From DATFEN01 sp035691285 (GTDB lineage Bacteria > Acidobacteriota > Vicinamibacteria > Fen-336): a stretch of DNA of 36,040 nucleotides. The position numbers were made by a program, and so were the translations under genes. Positions 23,947 to 33,464 of this stretch are shown here, piece by piece. The stretch covers positions 1 through 36,040 of the forward strand of contig DASSJI010000036.1 in assembly GCA_035691285.1 (NCBI GenBank), in the 5' to 3' direction. Each line of letters starts with the position of its first letter. The first letter of the stretch is position 1. The notes under the pieces were generated by a model. It searched no databases. It saw nothing but the letters and a program-made list of their open reading frames with translations, and was not told where the DNA came from.

Positions 23947-25413
23947 ATGTCCACCGCCAACGCTGCCGTACCTTCTACCGACACCGTGGGCCTGAAGCGG
24001 CTGACTCTCGTGTGGGTCCTGACCGCGCTCGTGCTGTTCCCCGTCCTCGCGCTCCTCGGCGCGGTGATGCGGCTCGCCCAGGCGAACCTCCTCCCCGATC
24101 TCGCCCCCGAGTGGTTCTACGCGGTGATGACCCTCCACGGCCTGGGCATGGTCGGGCTCTGGTTCGTGGCGGCCATGGCCGCGGTCAGCTACCTGCTGGC
24201 CGCCCATGTGAACGTCCGCCTCGGCTCCTCGCGGTTCGCGTACGGCGCGACGCTCCTGGGCGTCATCCTCTTGATCCTCGCCACTCTCGTGGGTCGCCTG
24301 GGGGTCGGCTGGTACTTCCTCTACCCGTTGCCGTTCTTCTCGGGTGGAACGTGGCCGGACTGGGCCACGGGCGCGCTCTTCGCCGCCCTCGCGGTGCTCG
24401 GCGTGGGATGGACGGTGTGGGCGGCCGATCTGCTCTGGGCGATCGCCCGGCGCTACCCGCTCTCCGCGGCGCTGGGATGGCCGCATCTCGTGGGCCGCCC
24501 CGAGCCGTCGGTCCCCCCCATCGTCGTGATCTGCACGGTGAGCTTCATCGCCGTCCTCGCCGGGCTCGTGGCCGCGGTGGTGATCCTCCTGCTGCTGGCC
24601 CTGGAGCGCCTGGGCGGGGGCGCCCCGAACGACGCCCTGCTCATGAAGAACCTGACCTTCTACTTCGGCCACGTGCTCGTGAACATCACGATGTACCTCG
24701 GGGTGGCCCTCGTCTACGAGATCCTGCCCGAGTACACCCAGCGCCCCTGGAAGACGAATCGCCTCGTGGCGCTGGCCTGGAACTCGGTCCTGTTCCTCGT
24801 GATGTTCGCCTACCTCCACCACCTCTACATGGATTTCGTGCAGCCGCGCTGGCTCCAGGCCCTGGGTCAGGTCTCGTCGTACCTCATCTCCGTGCCCGCC
24901 GCCGTGGTGACGATCTTCTCCACCCTCGTCGTCGTCTACGGGGCGAAGATGCGCTGGGGTCTCGCATCCCTCCTGCTCTACCTGGGGGTGATGGGATGGG
25001 CGGTGGGCGGCGTGGCCGCGGTCATCGATTCCACGGTGGCCGTGAACGCGCGCTTCCACAACACGCTTTGGGTCCCGGCGCACTTCCACAGCTACTACCT
25101 GATGGGGGTCGTGCTCATGATCCTCGGCGCCGTTTGGCACGTGCTGGAGAAGGCGACCGGCCTGCCCGAGCGTCCCGGATTCACGTGGCTGACAGCGGGG
25201 CTGGTCGGCCTGGGCGGGTACGGCTTCCTGGCCACGTTCTACGTGGCCGGGGCCACCGGCGTCCCGCGCCGCTTCGCCACGTATCCCGCCGAGGTGATGC
25301 AGGGCGCCACCCTCGCCCAGGTCGCGCTCGTGTTCGTCGCGCTGCTCCTGGCCGGCGCGCTTCTCTACATCTGGGAGACGGGACGGCGGTGCCTGAAGGC
25401 GTTCGCCTCCTGA
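23947..25413 (+). CDS. type-B heme-copper subunit I lacking the active-site Tyr; sNOR-type NO reductase (NorY-like)
   Basis: A 488-residue, multi-helix protein. All six metal-ligand His are present: His64 (low-spin heme, TLHGLGM), His242 (CuB, YFGHVLVN), His291-His292 (LHHLYMD), and His379/His381 (PAHFHSYY). In ba3 oxidases the helix VI motif is GHPxVY, with Tyr four residues after the His cross-linked to it and needed for O2 chemistry; here that position is Asn246. Loss of this Tyr with retention of CuB ligands, a CuA subunit II and a SenC gene matches the norSY-senC arrangement of ammonia oxidisers, classed as sNOR. Hence NO reduction to N2O is more likely than O2 reduction. ATG 23947 follows AGGAGG. 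The NO reductase assignment is inference from residues and context. Confidence 0.85.
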   Translation: MSTANAAVPSTDTVGLKRLTLVWVLTALVLFPVLALLGAVMRLAQANLLPDLAPEWFYAVMTLHGLGMVGLWFVAAMAAVSYLLAAHVNVRLGSSRFAYGATLLGVILLILATLVGRLGVGWYFLYPLPFFSGGTWPDWATGALFAALAVLGVGWTVWAADLLWAIARRYPLSAALGWPHLVGRPEPSVPPIVVICTVSFIAVLAGLVAAVVILLLLALERLGGGAPNDALLMKNLTFYFGHVLVNITMYLGVALVYEILPEYTQRPWKTNRLVALAWNSVLFLVMFAYLHHLYMDFVQPRWLQALGQVSSYLISVPAAVVTIFSTLVVVYGAKMRWGLASLLLYLGVMGWAVGGVAAVIDSTVAVNARFHNTLWVPAHFHSYYLMGVVLMILGAVWHVLEKATGLPERPGFTWLTAGLVGLGGYGFLATFYVAGATGVPRRFATYPAEVMQGATLAQVALVFVALLLAGALLYIWETGRRCLKAFAS

Positions 25414-26204
25414 GCGCAGGGACCGGGCTCGTCCTCGTCCTGGCCGCGGCTCCGGCCTGGGCCCAGGACGTCGCCGGTCCGCTGCCCGAGGAGGGGCGAT
25501 ACATCGGGCGGGTCGTGCCCGATCTCGAGGTTCGCACGACCGCGGGCGCGAGCCGGCCGCTCTCCAGCTACTGGCAGGCGCGGCCTCTCCTCCTCGCCCT
25601 GGTCTTCACGCGCTGCGCCGGCACCTGCTCGCCGCTCCTCGCTTCCCTGGCGCGCGCCGAGGAACAGGTCGGCGGCAGCGGCGAGGCCTACGCGACCTTC
25701 GTGCTCAGCTTCGACCCCAGGGACGGTCCCGCGGACATGGGGGGAATGGCCGCCCTCCTCGGCCTCGGCGACGACGCTCGCTGGACCTTCGGCGTCGCCC
25801 ACGAGGGTGACGTGCGCCGCCTCGCGGAGGCGATCGGGTTCTGGTACGCCTGGGATGGCGAGCGCGGCCAGTTCGACCATCCAGGCATGCTCGTCGCCCT
25901 CCGGGGGGGCCGGGTCCTCCGCCTCCTCGTTGGGACGCAGGTGGAGCCCGCCCGCCTCCACGAGGTCGTGCGCGAGCTGCGCGGGGACTTCGTCGCCGCC
26001 TATCCCCTGCCGGGCCGCGTGCTCTTCCGCTGCTTCGAGTACCGAGCCGACACAGGGGAGCTGCGCCTCGACTGGGGCTTCCTGATCCTTCTCGTGCCCG
26101 GCATGCTCGCGGCGGCCGCGACCCTCGCGCTCTTCGGAGCCGGCCGGCGGGAGCGGGAGCAGGAACGGCACGTCCAGCTCGCCCCCTGGGCGGAGGTCCC
26201 GTGA
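25389..26204 (+). CDS. senC: SCO1/SenC copper chaperone with C-terminal membrane anchor
   Basis: A 271-residue protein. An N-terminal signal sequence ends in APAWAQ, and the thioredoxin-fold SCO domain follows. Copper ligands are present: CAGTC (the CxxxC motif within FTRCAGTCSPLL) and the distal His in FDHPGML. It should deliver copper to the CuA site of subunit II. Unusually for SCO proteins there is an extra C-terminal segment with a membrane helix (GFLILLVPGMLAAAATLALF) and a short charged tail, so the domain is probably anchored from its C-terminus. GTG 25389 is the only start in this frame giving a signal peptide. It overlaps the subunit I gene by 25 bp, indicating translational coupling. 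Confidence 0.85.
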   Translation: MPEGVRLLSAGTGLVLVLAAAPAWAQDVAGPLPEEGRYIGRVVPDLEVRTTAGASRPLSSYWQARPLLLALVFTRCAGTCSPLLASLARAEEQVGGSGEAYATFVLSFDPRDGPADMGGMAALLGLGDDARWTFGVAHEGDVRRLAEAIGFWYAWDGERGQFDHPGMLVALRGGRVLRLLVGTQVEPARLHEVVRELRGDFVAAYPLPGRVLFRCFEYRADTGELRLDWGFLILLVPGMLAAAATLALFGAGRREREQERHVQLAPWAEVP

Positions 26205-26761
26205 AGACGCAGTACTACACCGCGGCCACGCTCGACGGCTACATCGCCGACGAACACAACTCTCTCGACTGGCTGTTCCAGTTCGGCGCAGATCCCGAGG
26301 GCGCCGGCGACACGGGCTTCTCCGACTTCATGCGCGACGTCGGCGCTCTGGCCATGGGCTCCACCACCTACCAGTGGCTGCTCGACCATGAGATCCGGCC
26401 GAAGGGCCGGCCGGCCAGGGCCTGGCCCTATTCCCAGCCGACCTGGGTGTTCAGCTCGCGCGAGCAGCCGGGCGTGGAGGGCGCAGACCTGCGCTGGGCC
26501 CGCGGAGACGTGCGGCCGGTGCACGCGGAGATGGTGTCGGCGGCGCGCGGGAAGAACGTGTGGCTCGTGGGCGGCGGCGACCTGGTCGGCCAGTTCCACG
26601 ACCACGGCCTGCTGGACGAGCTGATCGTCAGCATCGCACCCGTCACGCTCGGACGCGGGGCGCCGCTGTTGCCGCGTCGCATCACCACACCGCCGCTCGT
26701 GCTCCGCGAGGTGCGGCCGATGGGGGGCGCCTTCGTCCGCATCCGGTACGAGGTGCCTTGA
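26201..26761 (+). CDS. RibD C-terminal / dihydrofolate-reductase-like protein
   Basis: A 186-residue protein with the YwjB/YyaP-type RibD_C fold: an opening strand with ATLDGYIAD, LAMGSTTYQWLL, and NVWLVGGGDLVGQFHDHGLL followed by LDELIVSIAPVTLGRGAPLL. The family uses NADPH and includes pyrimidine reductases and DHFR-like enzymes, but many small members have no known substrate. GTG 26201 overlaps the senC stop (GTGA), so it may be the last gene of the reductase operon. Its TGA stop lies inside the TTGACA box of the following toxin-antitoxin promoter. Confidence 0.85.
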   Translation: MKTQYYTAATLDGYIADEHNSLDWLFQFGADPEGAGDTGFSDFMRDVGALAMGSTTYQWLLDHEIRPKGRPARAWPYSQPTWVFSSREQPGVEGADLRWARGDVRPVHAEMVSAARGKNVWLVGGGDLVGQFHDHGLLDELIVSIAPVTLGRGAPLLPRRITTPPLVLREVRPMGGAFVRIRYEVP

Positions 26762-26796
26762 CATGCGATAAGCATGTGAGCATGCTCATTGCATGT
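26758..26796 (+). promoter_or_regulatory. promoter with tandem palindromic operator of the first toxin-antitoxin pair
   Basis: TTGACA at 26758-26763, then 17 bp, then CATGCT (26781-26786) as a poor -10, six bases before ATG 26793. Over it lie two copies of the same inverted repeat, RCATGC-N5-GCATGT: 26761-26777 (perfect arms ACATGC/GCATGT) and 26780-26796 (GCATGC/GCATGT). They are offset by 19 bp. This is what a ribbon-helix-helix antitoxin that binds its own promoter as paired dimers would need. The second copy includes the start codon. Confidence 0.7.
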
Positions 26797-27023
26797 CCAA
26801 GATGGTCCAGATCCGGAATGTGCCGGAGATGCTGCACCGCAAGCTCAAGTCCCGGGCGGCGGAGTCGGGTCAGACGCTGTCCGACTACCTCCTTGCCGAG
26901 CTGGTGCGCCTCGCGGCGCGCCCGACGCGCGAGGAGATGCTGGCCAGACTCCACAGTCGAAGGCGCGTGACCTTGAAGACGCCCGCCGCCGTGGTCATCC
27001 GCGAGGAGCGCGAGTCCGCGTGA
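26793..27023 (+). CDS. FitA/VapB-type ribbon-helix-helix antitoxin
   Basis: A 76-residue protein. The N-terminal ribbon (MVQIRNVPE) and the helices with MLHRKLKSRAAESGQTLSDY and LLAELVRLA form a FitA-like RHH domain. The C-terminal part (PTREEMLARLHSRRRV...) is the toxin-binding tail. ATG 26793 is supported by the RHH ribbon starting immediately after it, and by the operator that spans the start codon. No Shine-Dalgarno is visible. The stop overlaps the PIN toxin start by GTGA, the normal antitoxin-first arrangement. Confidence 0.85.
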   Translation: MSKMVQIRNVPEMLHRKLKSRAAESGQTLSDYLLAELVRLAARPTREEMLARLHSRRRVTLKTPAAVVIREERESA

Positions 27024-27415
27024 TCGTCGTCGACGCGTCAGCCCTGCTAGAGCTGTTCCTGCAGACCCCGCTCGGCGCGCGAGTCGAAGCACGTCTCCTG
27101 CGCGACGCGGACGAGCTCCACGCGCCTCACCTCATGGACGTCGAGGTCGTCCAAGGCCTGAGACGCCTCGTCCGGATGGGCGAGATCGTTCCCGGGCGTG
27201 CCGCAGAGGCTGTCGCGGATCTGACCGACATCGACGTCCACCGGCACGCTCACGTCGAACTCCTCGGCCGGGCGTGGACGCTGCGGGAAAACGTCAGCGC
27301 CTACGACGCGATGTATGTTGCTCTGGCGGAGGCGATCGAGGCGCCGATCGTCACCTGTGACGGTCCACTCTCCAAGGCGCCTGGGCACGGCGCGCGGATC
27401 GAAGTGATCGCCTGA
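27020..27415 (+). CDS. vapC: PIN-domain toxin (VapC/FitB family)
   Basis: A 131-residue PIN-domain ribonuclease. The acidic metal-binding quartet is intact: Asp5 (VVDASALLE), Glu42 (DVEVVQ), Asp96 (SAYDAMYVALAE) and Asp114 (TCDGPL). The family cleaves tRNA or rRNA when freed from its antitoxin. GTG 27020 overlaps the antitoxin stop (GTGA); the frame upstream is out-of-frame antitoxin sequence. The intact active site suggests a functional toxin. It converges on dnaE2 with a 44-bp gap holding nothing recognisable. Confidence 0.9.
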   Translation: MIVVDASALLELFLQTPLGARVEARLLRDADELHAPHLMDVEVVQGLRRLVRMGEIVPGRAAEAVADLTDIDVHRHAHVELLGRAWTLRENVSAYDAMYVALAEAIEAPIVTCDGPLSKAPGHGARIEVIA

Positions 27416-27459
27416 GTTCGACCCGCAGGTCTGGCGACCGTGATCACGACGTGCTCGCA

Positions 27460-30549
<3,090 letters not shown>

Positions 30550-30592
30550 GGATCTTTGAAGCCGCTCCGGCTGGACCGATCGCCGGACGACT

Positions 30593-30611
30593 TTCGCTAT
30601 TTATTCGCTAT
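30593..30611. repeat. 11-bp-spaced direct repeat upstream of dnaE2
   Basis: TTCGCTAT occurs at 30593-30600 and again at 30604-30611, one helical turn apart, in an AT-rich island 44-62 bp before the dnaE2 start. On the dnaE2 strand it reads ATAGCGAA-N3-ATAGCGAA. It could be a regulator site overlapping the promoter. It does not match the LexA palindromes I know (GAAC-N4-GTTC, CTGT-N8-ACAG). The rest of 30550-30769 shows nothing else recognisable. Confidence 0.45.
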
Positions 30612-30769
30612 CCTGCCCCGACCGGCGCGACGAGTCAAGCCGAACCCCCGAAATCCGAACTCAGGCGGACCTGTCTCGACGCCGGCCCGTCGCGCACTCC
30701 CGTCCCCGCCACACACGCGGCCGTCTCTCTCGATTCGCGCCGGTCTCTCCCGCCGGCAGGTGGGTGGGC

Positions 30770-31062
30770 GTGGAGACCTGTGCGCAGGCCTACCGGCCGC
30801 GGCGGGCGCGGAGCTCTCCGCTCTTCCGTCTCGTCGAGCAGCAGCTCGAGGAGTTCCTGCGCGTGTACCAGGAACGCTTCGCCACGACCCACGGCCCCTG
30901 CGCCCCGTCGTGGAGCGGGTGCTGCGGGCCTTCCTGACCTGCGGACTCCTCGAGCGCGGCTTCGCACGCGCGAGGATGGCGGATCACATCCCCGACCCGG
31001 GGAAACACCGCACCCACTTCTACGCCTACTACGCCAATCGCGTGCGCGGAGAGCGCACCGCG
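30770..31062 (+). pseudogene. remnant of an IS91-type (Y2/HUH) transposase
   Basis: From 30770 the frame reads like the start of IS91-family transposases (AYRPRRARSSPLFRLVEQQL, EEFLRVYQERFATTHG). Near 30897 a one-base deletion shifts to PLRPVVERVLRAFLTCGLLE and RGFARAR. Then, near 30975, it jumps directly to the C-terminal family segment ADHIPDPGKHRTHFYAYYAN and RVRGER. The zinc-binding, HUH and catalytic Tyr regions are missing, so the element is dead. It ends against a kinase-gene remnant on the opposite strand. No ends typical of the element could be identified. Confidence 0.6.
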
Positions 31063-31077
31063 GAGCCGGCAGGGGGC

Positions 31078-31197
31078 GAGCTTCGTGTCGCGTGCGCGGT
31101 ACACCTCGCCCATGCCGCCTGCGCCGAGGGGCGACACGACCACCTAGGGTCCGAGACGGGTCTCGGGCGGCAGGGGCAAGCCGCCGTGGATACTCAC
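31078..31197 (-). pseudogene. N-terminal fragment of a Ser/Thr protein kinase (PknB type)
   Basis: Read from GTG 31197 the fragment gives LPPETRLGP, a TAG stop, then VVVSPLGAGGMGEVYRARDT and KL, the glycine-rich ATP-binding loop of bacterial Hanks-type kinases. The stop sits where family members have Tyr (GPYE). The homology ends right after DTKL, where the IS91 remnant begins, so the rest of the kinase has been lost. It is non-functional. Kinases with this exact loop are especially abundant in Acidobacteriota, a mild clue to lineage. Confidence 0.65.
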
Positions 31198-31247
31198 TCA
31201 CGGCCCCGCGTCCGTGCCCCGTGCGTGCCCGATGGCGAGGCTGAGCC

Positions 31248-31895
31248 TCAGGGGTGCGCCAGCCGCGCCAGGCGGTCGACGAGCCCGCGCAGGTAGTCGC
31301 GCAGCTCCTTGGGGGTCACGCCGCCGGGGATCGTGGCTTCGTCGCCGATCGTGATCTGGGATAGCACCCAGGCGAGCTGCGCCGGCGTCAAACCGCCGTC
31401 CTTTCGCTGGCCCGCGAGAAGCGCCTGCTCGAGCGACAGGCCGAGCCCTTCGAGCGCGCGCACGTCGACGAGATCGCGAACCTCCGAGCGGCCGAGGAGT
31501 GTACACAGCTTGTTCGCGAGGATCTCCTCGGCGGGATCGACGCGCACGATGCCGTGCGCCGGCTTCTCGCGGCTGACCTGCTCGGCATGCTCGACGACGA
31601 GATCGACGACCACCGACTCGTTCCCGCGCGTCAGCAGGATCCTGCGAAACTCGGGGGCCGTCCGGATCTCCTCGAGTGAAGCGCCCAGCTCTCGAGCCGT
31701 GTCGCGCAGAGCCCGCAGCCCGTCTTCCATCGCAGGAGAAAGGGTGAACAGATCGAGATCGTGCGTCTCGCGGTGGCCCAGGTGGTAACCTGCGAGCGCC
31801 CCGCCGCCCGTCAGGTAGAAGCCCTGCTCGCGCTGGAAGAATGCGGCGAGTACGTCGGTCTGCAGCCGGGTCAGCCGGCTCCTAGGTGCGCCCAT
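31248..31895 (-). CDS. AbiEii/AbiGii-type nucleotidyltransferase (putative toxin)
   Basis: A 215-residue protein. The nucleotidyltransferase signature is at the N-terminus: YLTGGGALAGYHLGHRETHD followed by LDLF, that is GG followed by the D-x-D pair. A later strand VVVDLVVE supplies the third acidic residue, and the VDPAEEILANKLCTLLGR helix is typical of the AbiEii family. Studied relatives act as toxins in type IV systems, some by adding nucleotides to tRNA. The canonical antitoxin AbiEi is not adjacent; instead a small uncharacterised gene precedes it with a 14-bp overlap. ATG 31895 starts just before the conserved region. Confidence 0.8.
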   Translation of the reverse strand: MGAPRSRLTRLQTDVLAAFFQREQGFYLTGGGALAGYHLGHRETHDLDLFTLSPAMEDGLRALRDTARELGASLEEIRTAPEFRRILLTRGNESVVVDLVVEHAEQVSREKPAHGIVRVDPAEEILANKLCTLLGRSEVRDLVDVRALEGLGLSLEQALLAGQRKDGGLTPAQLAWVLSQITIGDEATIPGGVTPKELRDYLRGLVDRLARLAHP

Positions 31896-32208
31896 CGCCA
31901 GCAAGCTCCTGCCAGCGCCCGAGCAGGAACTCCCAGAACGTGCGACGTCGGCCGAGGTGTCGCCGCAGATCCGGAAAGAGGCGAGCGACCTCGGCGGGTG
32001 TCGTGAATCGCCAGACGTCCGTGTCGCGCGCCTCGCGCATGATCTTGCCCAACAGGCGCAGCCTCTCGGGCTCGCCGGCGCTCGCGAGCCGCGCGCGCAG
32101 ATCGGCCACGGACATGGGCTCGTCCCACAAGAAGTAGGGTACGGCCCCGGGATCGTCGAGATCCACGGAAAGTCGGACTCCGGCGGGCTCCGGGGCCATC
32201 TCGGCCAC
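31882..32208 (-). CDS. small conserved protein paired with the AbiEii-like gene, possible antitoxin
   Basis: A 108-residue soluble protein with distinctive segments PYFLWDEPMSVADLRARL, REARDTDVWRFTTPAEV and RRRTFWEFLLGRWQELA. I recall similar short proteins next to nucleotidyltransferase genes but know no function. It overlaps the downstream toxin-like gene by 14 bp in the antitoxin-first order. GTG 32208 is used; ATG 32199 is an alternative. A TAGGCT box sits immediately upstream. Antitoxin function is inference from context. The 140 bp from 32209 to the IS630 left end (32348) contain no gene I can support. Confidence 0.65.
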   Translation of the reverse strand: MAEMAPEPAGVRLSVDLDDPGAVPYFLWDEPMSVADLRARLASAGEPERLRLLGKIMREARDTDVWRFTTPAEVARLFPDLRRHLGRRRTFWEFLLGRWQELAGDGRT

Positions 32209-32348
32209 AGCCTAGCACGCAGCACACCCCGGGGCGCACGCGCCGAGTCAAGCCCGTTGGCGAGAGTGCGCCTCTGGGGTGGGCCCTTTCGCCCGGCCTC
32301 GCGAGGCTACTTCCGGCCACGACCTCCGTAAGCCGCGTTCGCGGCGAC

Positions 32349-32372
32349 TAAAGAGTCTCGCATAAATAAGTA
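32349..32372 (+). repeat. left terminal inverted repeat of IS630 element A
   Basis: Begins TAAAGAGTCTCG; pairs with 33441-33464, whose complement begins TAAAGACTCTCG. 19 of 24 positions match. Confidence 0.8.
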
Positions 32373-32405
32373 GCATTCTGTCCGGGTGTTTGCTATGCTG
32401 TGTGC

Positions 32406-33436
32406 ATGGCGAGGGCGGCAGGCGAGCGGCGATCAGAAGCGCTGAAGCAGCGGCGGATCGAAGCTGGGAAGCTGTTCGCGAAGGGGGCGACCCAGTCGGA
32501 GGTGGCACGCCGGCTGGGCGTGTCGCGTGTCTCGGCGCTGCGCTGGTATCGAATCTGGCGGCGGGGAGGACGGCGCGGCTTGGCGGTGGCGGCGCGCTTG
32601 GGCCGGCCGCGGAAGCTGGGGCCCCGGGAGCTGAAGCGGATCAGCCGGGTACTGCTGCAGGGGCCGCAGGCACAGGGCTACGGCACGGAGCTGTGGACGC
32701 TGCCGCGTATCGCCGAGGTGGTGGAGCGGGAGACAGGTGTGCGCTACCACCCGGGCCACGTGTGGCGGGTGCTGCGTGGGCTGGGCTGGTCGCTGCAGCG
32801 ACCGACCTTGCGGGCACGCGAGCGGGACGAGCAGGCGATCGCCCGCTGGCAGCGTGAGGTCTGGCCGCGGGTAAAAAAAACGCCGGGCGCGGCGCGACGT
32901 TGATCTTCATGGACGAATCGGGCTTCGCAGAAGGCTCGGTGGTCCGTCGCACCTGGGCTCCCCGTGGTCAAACCCCGGTCTTGCGACCCAAGACCCGCTC
33001 CTGGCGCTGGATGTCGGCGATCGGGGCGCTCGCTTACCGGCAGCAGCCACGTCAAGCCCGCCTGCTGCTCCTGTTTCAGCCCGGTCCGGTCAAGACCAAA
33101 GGCATCCTCCGCTTCCTGCGTCATCTCAGGCGCCACGTCCACGGCCGCGTCGTGCTCTTCTGGGACGGCCTCCAGGCCCATCGCGCCGTAGAGGTCAAGG
33201 ACTGGATCCAAGCCAACCGTCACTGGCTCAGCGTCGAACGCCTCCCCGCCTACGCCCCCGAGCTCAATCCCGTCGAAGGCCTCTGGTCCTGGACCAAGGG
33301 CACCCGCCTCGCCAATGTCTGCGCCGACAGCCTCGGGCCACTCGTGGCGCGCGTCAAGAAGGGCGCCTCCCACCTCCGCCGCCACCCCAACACCCTCTTC
33401 GGCTTCCTGGCCAAGGCAGACCTCTCGCTGGACTGA
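32406..33436 (+). CDS. IS630 transposase, made by -1 frameshift from two reading frames
   Basis: The first frame (32406-32903) holds the helix-turn-helix DNA-binding part (SEVARRLGVSRVSALRWYRI, YGTELWTLPRIAEVVERETG) and stops shortly after the slip site. The second frame (to 33436) holds the DDE catalytic core: Asp in FMDESGF, Asp in VLFWDGLQAH and Glu in PELNPVEGLW. In the second frame the sequence continues seamlessly as KNAGRGATLIFMDE, as in single-frame IS630 transposases. ATG 32406 is preferred to GTG 32400; an extended -10 (TGCTATGCT, ending at 32399) lies six bases before it. Confidence 0.85.
32873..32879 (+). promoter_or_regulatory. slippery heptamer for -1 ribosomal frameshifting
   Basis: Eight A residues at 32873-32880; in the zero frame they read GTA AAA AAA ACG, which fits the A-AAA-AAA heptamer. 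A -1 slip moves ribosomes into the catalytic frame. A small GC hairpin (CGCCG...CGGCG) follows at once and could stimulate slipping. Transcriptional slippage on the A8 run would give the same result. Confidence 0.7.
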
Positions 33437-33440
33437 TGGT

Positions 33441-33464
33441 TACTATATTATACGAGAGTCTTTA
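33441..33464 (-). repeat. right terminal inverted repeat of IS630 element A
   Basis: Complement of the left repeat; ends in CTTTA with the TA at 33463-33464, which also closes the stop codon of the neighbouring transposase gene. Confidence 0.8.

Larger units (their letters stand above)
32349..33464 (+). mobile_element. IS630-family insertion sequence A, complete
   Basis: About 1.1 kb, bounded by imperfect inverted repeats of 24 bp with 19 matches (left 32349-32372, right 33441-33464), both beginning with the TA dinucleotide that IS630/Tc1-type elements duplicate. It carries a transposase in two overlapping frames joined by a -1 slip. The right TA is shared with the edge of a second IS630 element. 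The intact DDE motif and ends suggest a recent, possibly active copy. Confidence 0.85.

Noticed and set aside
24012..25388. Upstream extension of the senC frame
   Set aside because: It is subunit I sequence in the wrong frame. A signal peptide begins only at GTG 25389.
23378..25413. Ordinary ba3 cytochrome c oxidase
   Set aside because: The helix VI Tyr is Asn and senC follows; NO reductase of the sNOR group fits better, though it is not proven.
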